The notes under the pieces: generated by a model | Databases searched by the model: none | Seen by the model: the letters and a program-made list of their open reading frames with translations, nothing else | Told to the model about the DNA's origin: nothing | In this document: one piece after another, positions 1 to 5,801 of the stretch | Layout: each line of letters starts with the position of its first letter | Numbering within the stretch: position 1 is the first letter of the stretch | Origin: an uncultured bacterium | GTDB lineage: Bacteria > Bdellovibrionota_C > UBA2361 > SZUA-149 > CALKYB01 | Direction of reading: 5' to 3' | Length of the DNA stretch: 5,801 bases | NCBI GenBank assembly: GCA_938003565.1 | Contig: CALKYB010000299.1 | Coordinates: 1-5,801 of the forward strand | Made by a program: the position numbers and the translations under genes

Positions 1-2081
1 CTTTGAATGCAGAACCAGTATTGGTAAGCGAACTTACTATCTTTAACAAAGATGATTCAAATCTCTCGGCGGATATTTTTATTTTCAATGAGGAGTCGCC
101 TGGAAGAAGAGGAGCACTTCTTCAAACTTTTTCGATTAATAGTTTACGGCCCGGTGCGAGACTAGACTTGCAAGTTGATAAAAGTGAGATAGAGGGAAGG
201 GCTATTCTCATAGTTGAGCCAAAGAATTTGAATCAACCTTATGTTGTTCACTTAGTGAGTAAAGCAGAGGATGGCTCGTCCTCTTCTATCGCTATGAGCC
301 AGGAGGAAGAAAGTGGATTTATTTCTTTGGCGACAGGTTCGGCTCTTCTGAACTCTAGTCTTGAGTCAGAAAAATTAGAATTGAGTGTTCTGGAACTCGC
401 GGGTGGGTATGAAGTTAGTCGATTCTCGTTGTTGACCGAAGGGTCAACTGTAAAAATTTCTAGTTCAAAAGATCTGACATTGATAGCGGAAACTGAATCA
501 TCATCTGTTGCTCGAGTTGATTTTGATTTTGACGGAGTCTCACCCTATAGAAGAGAGTATAAAGCACCATTTGCTATCGCTGGCGATTCTGGTGGATTTT
601 ACAGGTGGAACTTGACTGCAGGAGATCATTCGGTTCGAGTTCGGGCCTATTCTGATTTCGCGGGCAACAATCTAATTAGTGATACGGGCATAGTGCGTTT
701 TAGAGCTGTTGATGGAAGTACTCCTTCAACAACAACTGTCACAACTACGACATCCACTACGCCTTCAACCTCTTCAACTACTACTACTCAGATTGCCTCA
801 ACCACTACTACTAAAATAGTTCCTCCCAGTACAACTACTACAAAGATTGTGCCAACTACCACCTCCACTACGACAAGTAGCTCTACAACTACAACTCAAC
901 CGCCCACCCCTGGTTCAGCTGTGTTGAGAGTCGATCCAAATGATAGTCGATGGTTCTCACGAAGTGATGGAAAACCTTTCTTTATGTCTGGAGCGGGTGA
1001 CCCCGAGGATTTTTTCTACCGGGGGTCTAGAAACGCCGATGGTACTAGAAATGGTGATCAGAGTTTGATTATTCAAAAGTTGAAAGCTTCTGGGGCCAAT
1101 GCAATTTACATTCAGGCGATTAGGTCCCATGGGGGAGATGGGGATGCGACTCATAACCCGTTTGTTGGAAATAACTCCTCCGCAGGTCTAAATTCCGCTG
1201 TGCTTGATCAGTGGTACTCTTGGCTCAAAGAACTTGATGACGCGGGAATAGTCTCTTATTTCTTTATTTATGATGATGAGTCTGTAGTCTGGTCAACAGG
1301 TGACACGGTTTCAGCTCAAGAACGCTCTACCGTTGAAGGCATAGTAAACAGATTTGACGATCTTGGTAATATTGTTTGGGTTGTCATGGAGGAATATGAC
1401 GAGCGGCTTTCGAGTCAGAGAATTTCTAGCCTAGCTCAAATTATAAAATCTGCTGATGATAATCATCACCCTGTTGCGATCCATAAGACGACGGGTCTTG
1501 CCTTTGGCGAATTTGCAGATGATTCTAATTTAGACTCTTTTGCTGTTCAATTCAATTCTAGCAATCCGAGCGAATTAAATAGCGCTATGGTTTCCGCTTT
1601 TAACACTGCATCAGGTCGCTACAATGTTACTTTGGCCGAGTCATCAGGTCACCTTTCGGGAAGTCGAGACTATCGAAGAAGACAAAGTTGGGCCATTGCT
1701 ATGGCTAATAGCTATGTTCTTCATTATGGAACTGATGTAGCCAATACACCGGAGGCTGAATTGAAAGACATCGGTGATATCCGAAGATTTTTCGAGGCTA
1801 CTACTTTCAAGACCATGGCTCCAAATAACTCTAGAGCGGCGGCTCAAACTGATTATGTACTTGCTGGTCCACGCGATTATATTTTGTATGCTGATAGCAG
1901 TTCTACACCAAACACGATGGGAGTTAACAGTTTGGCTTCTGGAACTTATAGATTGAGTTGGTATGATATCGACAACGATAATTACGTTGTTGAAAATAAA
2001 AGTCATGGTGGAGGAACTGGAAATTTCAGTGTTCCGGCTGGTTTTGGTAATCAGGTAGCTGTGTTTGTAGATCGACTGTAG
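1..2081 (+). CDS. Modular, probably secreted glycosidase-like protein with Thr-rich linker (5' partial)
   Basis: The frame is open from the first bases, so the protein is N-terminally truncated; the TTG at 3-5 is unlikely to be the true start, and any signal peptide lies outside the window. Numbering residues from that TTG: 1-165 form a beta-rich region I do not recognise. Residues 170-237 resemble an Ig-like module (starting ARVDFDFDG, with the pattern APFAIAGDSGGFYRWNLTAG). Residues 239-304 are a Thr/Ser/Pro linker. Residues 305-600 look like a TIM-barrel glycoside hydrolase of the DUF4038/apiosidase-like type, opening with GKPFFMSGAGD. Candidate catalytic acids are E463/E464 (VWVVMEEYDE, after a predicted strand) and E546 (TLAESSGH). 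Residues 616-692 resemble the 'putative collagen-binding domain' (Collagen_bind_2) that often follows such barrels (YVLAGPRDYILYA, GTYRLSWYDID, VFVDRL). By inference it is an exported polysaccharide-degrading or matrix-binding protein. Substrate and catalytic activity are unknown; a non-catalytic adhesin is the alternative. Confidence 0.7.
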   Translation, partial: LNAEPVLVSELTIFNKDDSNLSADIFIFNEESPGRRGALLQTFSINSLRPGARLDLQVDKSEIEGRAILIVEPKNLNQPYVVHLVSKAEDGSSSSIAMSQEEESGFISLATGSALLNSSLESEKLELSVLELAGGYEVSRFSLLTEGSTVKISSSKDLTLIAETESSSVARVDFDFDGVSPYRREYKAPFAIAGDSGGFYRWNLTAGDHSVRVRAYSDFAGNNLISDTGIVRFRAVDGSTPSTTTVTTTTSTTPSTSSTTTTQIASTTTTKIVPPSTTTTKIVPTTTSTTTSSSTTTTQPPTPGSAVLRVDPNDSRWFSRSDGKPFFMSGAGDPEDFFYRGSRNADGTRNGDQSLIIQKLKASGANAIYIQAIRSHGGDGDATHNPFVGNNSSAGLNSAVLDQWYSWLKELDDAGIVSYFFIYDDESVVWSTGDTVSAQERSTVEGIVNRFDDLGNIVWVVMEEYDERLSSQRISSLAQIIKSADDNHHPVAIHKTTGLAFGEFADDSNLDSFAVQFNSSNPSELNSAMVSAFNTASGRYNVTLAESSGHLSGSRDYRRRQSWAIAMANSYVLHYGTDVANTPEAELKDIGDIRRFFEATTFKTMAPNNSRAAAQTDYVLAGPRDYILYADSSSTPNTMGVNSLASGTYRLSWYDIDNDNYVVENKSHGGGTGNFSVPAGFGNQVAVFVDRL
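717..914 (+). repeat. Thr/Ser/Pro-rich linker coded by degenerate ACN repeats
   Basis: This low-complexity stretch inside the first gene codes for runs of threonine broken by Ser, Pro and a few other residues (residues 239-304 of the visible frame). It contains a tandem ten-residue unit, STTTTKIVPP followed by STTTTKIVPT, at about 798-857. Synonymous codons differ between the two copies (AAA ATA GTT against AAG ATT GTG), so the duplication is not recent or protein-level selection keeps it. Such linkers separate the domains of secreted cellulases and chitinases, and here one joins the Ig-like module to the barrel. The length may vary between strains. Confidence 0.85.
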
Positions 2082-2099
2082 TCTATTTGTAGGCTACCT
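2053..2099. repeat. Inverted repeat across the convergent stop codons
   Basis: AGGTAGC (2053-2059) is matched by its perfect reverse complement GCTACCT (2093-2099) around a 33-nt spacer, which holds both convergent stop codons and a smaller GACT-GT-AGTC palindrome (2074-2083). It could form a weak bidirectional stem between the first gene and greB. No strong U tract follows directly on either strand, so a role as an intrinsic terminator is doubtful; a T-rich stretch on the + strand begins only around 2105. Confidence 0.3.
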
Positions 2100-2556
2100 C
2101 AAGTATTTCTAGTTCTTTTTCTCCTTCAGGTAGTTTCACTATGACGAAGTCTCCCATCTGCTTTTTGAAAAGTGCTTTTGCAATTGGGGATTTCCAAGAA
2201 ATCTTTCGTTGGGCGATATCAGATTCGTCAGAACCTACTATTTTGTAGGTTTTCTTTTTATTGTCCTCATCTAACACGGTCACAGTCGCGCCAAATAGCA
2301 CCAGCTGGGAACTCTGTTCCTTCGGATCGACAATTTTGGCGTTGTTTAGTTGTTTGCTGAGGAATCGTAAACGACGATCGATTTCTCGCATCTTCTTTTT
2401 GCCGTAGATGTAGTCACCATTTTCGGACCTGTCGCCGTTGCTGGCAGCCCAGGCTACCGTTTCAACAATTTTTGGGCGTTCCTCTAACCGCAAGACTCGA
2501 TACTCATCTTGAAGCATTTTGAATCCTTCTGGGGTAATATAGTTCTTTTCGCTCAT
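2083..2556 (-). CDS. greB: Transcription elongation factor GreB
   Basis: GreB binds the RNA polymerase secondary channel and stimulates cleavage of backtracked RNA, restarting stalled complexes in the cytoplasm. From the ATG at 2556 the protein has 157 aa, against 158 in E. coli. An in-frame TTG four codons upstream (2566-2568) would give 161 aa but is less likely, since the ATG product begins MSEKNYITPEGF, as GreB proteins do. The N-terminal half is the Gre coiled coil. Its tip, GDRSENGDY, keeps the acidic pair D42 and E45 that positions Mg2+ in the polymerase active site. The GreB-type segment YGKKKMREIDRRLRFL follows, distinguishing it from GreA. The C-terminal half is the FKBP-like Gre domain (ISWKSPIAKALFKKQMGDF). 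Family members usually have Ala where this one has G47 (SENADY). The Shine-Dalgarno is poor: AAAGAG ends only one base before the ATG. It converges on the first gene and diverges from dapL. Confidence 0.96.
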   Translation of the reverse strand: MSEKNYITPEGFKMLQDEYRVLRLEERPKIVETVAWAASNGDRSENGDYIYGKKKMREIDRRLRFLSKQLNNAKIVDPKEQSSQLVLFGATVTVLDEDNKKKTYKIVGSDESDIAQRKISWKSPIAKALFKKQMGDFVIVKLPEGEKELEILEVAYK

Positions 2557-2574
2557 GCTCTTTTGCAAAAAAAT

Positions 2575-2692
2575 TGAAATATGATCTATACTCTGCTGAC
2601 AGTTCGACCTTGAGAATTCAATCTAAAAAGAGATTTTTAGCGACTCAATAATTTTATTGGTGGGTCGGGTCGACCTAGATCATATTATTTCA
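2575..2692. promoter_or_regulatory. Divergent greB/dapL control region with outward-facing inverted repeat
   Basis: TGAAAT-ATGATCTA (2575-2588) is mirrored by TAGATCAT-ATT-ATTTCA (2676-2692), identical apart from a 3-nt insertion; the uninterrupted core is AATATGATCTA/TAGATCATATT (2578-2588 and 2676-2686). Each copy therefore lies at a similar distance upstream of its gene (19 bp from the greB ATG, 33 bp from the dapL ATG) and reads outward. Further elements are GTTCGACCTTGA (2602-2613) and GGTCGACCTAGA (2668-2679), a direct repeat with 10 of 12 matches; the second contains the palindrome GGTCGACC. Possible -10 boxes are TATTAT (2683-2688, +) for dapL and TATAGA (2585-2590 read on -) for greB, both overlapping the repeat arms. 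I see no convincing -35 box for either. The regulator is unknown. No lysine riboswitch is apparent; the region is too short for a complete one. Confidence 0.45.
2623..2640. repeat. Small A/T hairpin at the centre of the divergent region
   Basis: CTAAAAA (2623-2629) and TTTTTAG (2634-2640) are perfect 7-bp arms around a GAGA loop. The centre, about 2631.5, coincides with the centre of the larger inverted repeat (about 2632). A GC-poor stem like this is unlikely to terminate transcription; it is more plausibly a protein-binding palindrome or a bendable A-tract spacer between the two promoters. Confidence 0.4.
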
Positions 2693-2712
2693 TAAGTTTT
2701 AAATCAAAGAAC

Positions 2713-2717
2713 AGGAG
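2713..2717 (+). promoter_or_regulatory. Ribosome binding site of dapL
   Basis: AGGAG lies eight bases before the ATG at 2726, a near-ideal Shine-Dalgarno and spacing. It fixes the dapL start and is the only strong ribosome binding site in the window. Confidence 0.85.
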
Positions 2718-2725
2718 AATTCAGA

Positions 2726-3952
2726 ATGGCTAGAATCAACGACAACTACTTGAAACTACAGGCTGGTTATCTGTTTCCTGAGATTGGTCGAAGAGTTCGG
2801 GAGTTCGCCGAGAATAATCCGAAGGCTGATATAATTAAGCTAGGAATCGGAGATGTGGTTCTCCCCCTGGCCGAAAGTGTTGTTGAAGCCTTTAAGAGGG
2901 GTGTGGAGGACATGGCCAAGGAAGATAGCTTTAAGGGCTATGGACCGGAGCAAGGCTATGATTTCTTGCGTAATGCTGTTGTTGAAAATGATTTTGCCGG
3001 TTTAGGTATTGATGCCGATGAGGTCTTTATTAGTGATGGGTCTAAGTGTGATTCAGGAAATATTCAAGAAATATTTAGCATCGACTCAAAGGTAGCTATT
3101 TCAGATCCTGCTTATCCAGTTTATGTGGATACTAATGTTATGGCTGGACGAACTGGTGCGGCCAATGATTCTGGCACATATGAAGGTATCGTTTATATGC
3201 CATTAAATGATACGAATAATTTTTCCCCTGAGCTACCTAAAGAAAGCGTTGATTTGATCTATCTTTGCTCGCCTAACAATCCTACTGGCATGACAATGTC
3301 TAGGAGTGAATTGAAGACTTGGGTGGACTACGCGAAGCAGAATAATTCGATTATCTTGTTTGATTCAGCTTATGAACGATTCATAACTGAGAAGGATGTT
3401 CCTAAGTCAATATATGAAATTGAAGGGGCTAAGGATTGTGCAATAGAGTTTAGAAGTTTTTCAAAAACTGCTGGGTTCACCGGGGTTCGTTGTGCTTACA
3501 CAGTAGTGCCGAAGCAATTGATGGGTCAGTCATCTAGTGGAGAGAAGATATCTATTCACAGTCTTTGGAATAGAAGGCACTGTACTAAATTCAACGGAGC
3601 ATCCTATCCAGTCCAGAAAGCTGCTGCCGCAATCTATTCCGAGAAAGGTAAAGCTCAGGTTGATGAGAGAGTTTCTTATTATATGGAGAATGCAAAAGTC
3701 ATTCGGGAGGCCTTAAGTGAGAAGGGTTTCTCAGTTTTTGGTGGAGTTAACGCTCCCTATGTATGGCTCAAGACTCCAGAGCCGGATAGTTGGGGCTTTT
3801 TTGATAGCTTGCTTAACTCATGTCATGTAGTTGGAACCCCTGGGGCCGGTTTTGGACCAAGTGGAGAGGGCTATTTTCGGTTGAGTGCTTTTGGAACTAA
3901 GGAGAATATCAGCACGGCTATTGAGAGAATTCGAAATGGTTTGCCTAGTTAG
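2726..3952 (+). CDS. dapL: LL-diaminopimelate aminotransferase
   Basis: This PLP-dependent class I/II aminotransferase converts L-tetrahydrodipicolinate and glutamate directly to LL-2,6-diaminopimelate, bypassing the succinylated or acetylated DapD/DapC/DapE steps of the lysine and peptidoglycan pathway; it is cytosolic. At 408 aa it has the usual family length. The N-terminus carries the DapL signature (INDNYLKLQAGYLFPEI). Also visible are LGIGD (39-43), SDGSKCD (103-109), PLP-stacking Y130 (DPAYPVY), SPNNPTG (182-188), D213 and Y216 (FDSAYERF), the Schiff-base lysine K247 (SFSKTAGFTGVR), R255 on the cofactor phosphate, SLWNRRHCTKFNG, and substrate-carboxylate R385 (GYFRLSAFG). All expected catalytic residues are present. 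V45 in GDVVLPL stands where relatives often have Thr. The start is fixed by AGGAG at 2713. mnmC follows 30 nt downstream on the same strand. The DapL-specific motifs make a generic aspartate-type aminotransferase unlikely. Confidence 0.97.
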   Translation: MARINDNYLKLQAGYLFPEIGRRVREFAENNPKADIIKLGIGDVVLPLAESVVEAFKRGVEDMAKEDSFKGYGPEQGYDFLRNAVVENDFAGLGIDADEVFISDGSKCDSGNIQEIFSIDSKVAISDPAYPVYVDTNVMAGRTGAANDSGTYEGIVYMPLNDTNNFSPELPKESVDLIYLCSPNNPTGMTMSRSELKTWVDYAKQNNSIILFDSAYERFITEKDVPKSIYEIEGAKDCAIEFRSFSKTAGFTGVRCAYTVVPKQLMGQSSSGEKISIHSLWNRRHCTKFNGASYPVQKAAAAIYSEKGKAQVDERVSYYMENAKVIREALSEKGFSVFGGVNAPYVWLKTPEPDSWGFFDSLLNSCHVVGTPGAGFGPSGEGYFRLSAFGTKENISTAIERIRNGLPS

Positions 3953-3955
3953 TCA

Positions 3956-3961
3956 TATAAT
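3956..3961 (+). promoter_or_regulatory. Possible -10 box for mnmC
   Basis: A perfect TATAAT begins four bases after the dapL stop codon and ends 21 bases before the mnmC ATG, so a transcript would start near 3968 with a leader of about 15 nt. No good -35 hexamer lies 16-18 bp upstream and there is no extended TG motif; TTGAGA at 3921-3926 is too far away. AT-rich DNA yields chance matches, so this is only a candidate internal promoter. Confidence 0.3.
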
Positions 3962-3982
3962 TTGATCACGTCTTTGCCGCCT

Positions 3983-5801
3983 ATGAGTTGTTTTAGACCA
4001 CTGAATGAGGCGGAGCTAGAATGGAAAGACGGGGCTCCATTTTCTACTCAATATACTGATATATACTTCCCACCTGATAAAGGGTGGGAAGCTTCTAACG
4101 AAGTTTTTCTTCGTCCGAACCGGTTAGAAGCTAGACTTTTAGAGCAGGAAAAGGTCAATGTTGGAGAGATTGGATTTGGAAGCGGTCTAAATTTTTTCGC
4201 TTGTTTGACCCTATGGAAAAAACTATCTGCTAAGGCTGGTAAGCTAAGATTCTTCTCAACAGAACTTCATCCACTTAGAAAGGATGACTTCGCTAAAATT
4301 GCTGAGCTCAACGGAGTTGATTCGCAAGATTTGGCGGTCTTGCTCGAAACCTATCCTCCTCCTGTGCAAGGTAGTTATCGATTTAGTTGGTTTAATGGCG
4401 AAGTTGAACTCTACATTCTTTGCGGTGATGCAAAAGAGAGTCTCAAATCAATTGATGCCTCAATTGATGTTTGGTTTTTAGATGGATTTTCTCCAAAGCT
4501 GAATCCTGAGCTTTGGGGTGAGGAGATCTGCTCTGAGATAGCTCGGTTATCCACTAAAGGCTCAACTCTAAGCAGTTTTACTGCTGCGGGCTGGGTTAGA
4601 AGTAATCTTATTAAGAATAACTTTGAAGTTAGTAAAATTCCAGGTTTCGGGAATAAGAAGCACAGTATTCTAGCTGAGTATCTTCCCGACTCTGTCCCTA
4701 AAACCAAAATTTCATTGAAGAACTACAAAACCGCATTGGTCATTGGGTCAGGAGTTGCTGGCTGCTCCGTAGCAGATTCTTTGGCTCGAAGAGGTTTACA
4801 GGTTAGGTTGTTAGAATCATCGAGTTCTATTTGTGATGGGGCTAGTGGAAATAAATTGGCAATAGCTTTGCCTTATCTTGGGAACGCAGTTACTTCACTT
4901 TCAGAGTTCTATAATATCGGATTTCATTATTTTCTTTCCCGGGTTGCAGAGTTAGCAGCTGGTTTGGCCTACTCTAAATGTGGAGCCATTCAGCTAATTA
5001 ATTGTTACCGTTTGAAACGATTGTTTGAAGAGTTTGAAAACCGTCCTGGTCTTGATTCTTTTGTTAAGAAAGTTGATCAATCCCTTGCCTCTGAAATAGC
5101 CGGGGTGGAGCTTAGTGGCGGAGGTTTTTATCTCCCTGATGGATGCTGCCTCCCCCCTAGGGATTTTTGCCAAAGCTTGTTGGCTTCAAAGGGCGTTATA
5201 GTTATGAAGCAACAGCAGGTTGATTCCCTTGTTCGCACTGGAGACAAGTGGAGCGCTCTAGGTCAAGACGGAGAAGTTATTGAAGAGGCTGATTGCTGTG
5301 TAGTAGCCACCGCTTGGGCTGCTTCGATGTTTGAGCAGCTTAAATGGCTTCCTCTTGAAGCGGTTCGGGGCCAATGTATGAGTGTAGCTTCTTTTGGCCA
5401 ATCAACTAGTCTTGAAACTCTAGTTTGTTATGACGGATATATTTCTCCGTTGAAAGACGGGACCCATTTTGTCGGTTCCTCTTATTCTCATGATGACATG
5501 GAGATGGAAGTAAGGGAGTCTGATAACGAATCTATGAAGACTTCACTGAAGGCAGCTTTGCCGGGTGCTTTAGAGTCGAGTCTGGAGTCTGATTCAGCAC
5601 GTGTGAGTTTTAGAACATCTACCTATGACAGGCTTCCCTATGTGGGTGCAGTTCCGGGGGATGAGAATAAAGGTTTGTTCATCAGTGCTGGCTTTGGCTC
5701 CCGAGGAATTAGCACTGCCGGGTTGGCAGGAGAAATTATTGCAGCTGAAATTGCTAAGGATTTTTGTCCTTATCCTAGGGTGCTAAAGGATAGTCTTGTA
5801 C
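3983..5801 (+). CDS. mnmC: Bifunctional tRNA mnm5(s2)U34 biosynthesis protein MnmC (3' partial)
   Basis: MnmC finishes the wobble-uridine modification begun by MnmE/MnmG. Its FAD domain oxidatively removes the carboxymethyl group (cmnm5U to nm5U) and its SAM domain methylates the product to mnm5U, in tRNAs such as those for Lys, Glu and Gln. The frame stays open for about 606 codons to the window edge; E. coli MnmC has 668 residues, and alignment from memory suggests only a few tens of C-terminal residues are missing. The N-terminal methyltransferase (about 1-245) shows the SAM loop GFGSGLN (64-70), the active-site segment DVWFLDGFSP with D167, and FTAAGWVR. The C-terminal oxidase shows the FAD Rossmann motif GSGVAG (255-260), then DGASGNKLAIALPYL, YDRLPYVGAVPG and GFGSRG (570-575). 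The ATG at 3983 gives MSCFRPLNEAELEW, a plausible family N-terminus. In-frame TTGs at 3962 and 3974 are alternatives. None of these starts has a clear Shine-Dalgarno, which suggests translation coupled to dapL or a near-leaderless start. Confidence 0.95.
   Translation, partial: MSCFRPLNEAELEWKDGAPFSTQYTDIYFPPDKGWEASNEVFLRPNRLEARLLEQEKVNVGEIGFGSGLNFFACLTLWKKLSAKAGKLRFFSTELHPLRKDDFAKIAELNGVDSQDLAVLLETYPPPVQGSYRFSWFNGEVELYILCGDAKESLKSIDASIDVWFLDGFSPKLNPELWGEEICSEIARLSTKGSTLSSFTAAGWVRSNLIKNNFEVSKIPGFGNKKHSILAEYLPDSVPKTKISLKNYKTALVIGSGVAGCSVADSLARRGLQVRLLESSSSICDGASGNKLAIALPYLGNAVTSLSEFYNIGFHYFLSRVAELAAGLAYSKCGAIQLINCYRLKRLFEEFENRPGLDSFVKKVDQSLASEIAGVELSGGGFYLPDGCCLPPRDFCQSLLASKGVIVMKQQQVDSLVRTGDKWSALGQDGEVIEEADCCVVATAWAASMFEQLKWLPLEAVRGQCMSVASFGQSTSLETLVCYDGYISPLKDGTHFVGSSYSHDDMEMEVRESDNESMKTSLKAALPGALESSLESDSARVSFRTSTYDRLPYVGAVPGDENKGLFISAGFGSRGISTAGLAGEIIAAEIAKDFCPYPRVLKDSLV

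Noticed and set aside
3..5. TTG at 3 as the true start of the first gene
   Set aside because: The frame is open to the window edge, no ribosome binding site is visible, and the product would lack the signal peptide expected of such a modular protein; truncation is more likely.
717..914. Short repeats resembling a CRISPR or minisatellite array
   Set aside because: They are degenerate ACN codons for a Thr-rich linker in an intact frame; there are no uniform repeats and no unique spacers.
957..1154. 65-codon minus-strand open frame
   Set aside because: It is antisense within the first gene, with no homology I recognise.
1644..2006. 120-codon minus-strand open frame
   Set aside because: It lies entirely within the barrel and C-terminal domain coding region on the other strand, has no recognisable domain and no supporting start signal; a shadow frame.
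2172..2360. 62-codon plus-strand open frame
   Set aside because: It is antisense to greB, whose identity is clear; no coding signal of its own.
2557..2725. Lysine riboswitch or T-box leader upstream of dapL
   Set aside because: The space from a plausible transcript start to the ATG is only a few tens of bases and no conserved aptamer core or terminator/antiterminator pair is visible.
4284..4707. Plus-strand (4284-4481) and minus-strand (4411-4707) open frames
   Set aside because: Both overlap the clearly recognised methyltransferase domain of mnmC in other frames.
3983..5801. mnmC as a pseudogene
   Set aside because: The frame is uninterrupted, with all key motifs of both domains present; it merely runs off the end of the window.

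Overview
The window looks like ordinary chromosome of a Gram-negative bacterium, most likely a gammaproteobacterium of moderate to low GC (by eye a little above 40%). The reasons are a GreB-type cleavage factor of near-canonical length (157 aa) and a fused two-domain MnmC; both are typical of that class. The LL-diaminopimelate aminotransferase (DapL) is less typical there and points to an atypical, possibly environmental, lineage. The taxonomy is inference.

Layout. Positions 1-2081 (+) hold the 3' part of a large modular protein: beta-rich N-terminal region, Ig-like domain, long Thr-rich linker, a glycosidase-like barrel and a C-terminal collagen-binding-like beta domain. Its true start lies upstream of the window. 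It converges on greB (2083-2556, -) with one base between the stop codons. A 169-bp divergent intergenic region (2557-2725) separates greB from dapL (2726-3952, +). It carries an outward-facing inverted repeat, a partly matching direct repeat and a small central hairpin, so it probably holds both promoters. After dapL and a 30-nt gap, mnmC (3983 to the window end, +) runs in the same frame and is cut at its 3' end; about 606 codons are present. A perfect TATAAT lies in the dapL-mnmC gap.

How the genes fit together. greB (rescue of backtracked RNA polymerase), dapL (one-step aminotransferase route to LL-diaminopimelate for lysine and peptidoglycan) and mnmC (last two steps of mnm5(s2)U34 tRNA modification) are housekeeping genes. 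dapL and mnmC may be co-transcribed. The first gene is probably an exported carbohydrate-active or adhesive protein unrelated to the others. I see no mobile element, CRISPR array, tRNA or rRNA, and no convincing new multi-gene system. The most unusual structure is the symmetric greB/dapL promoter region.
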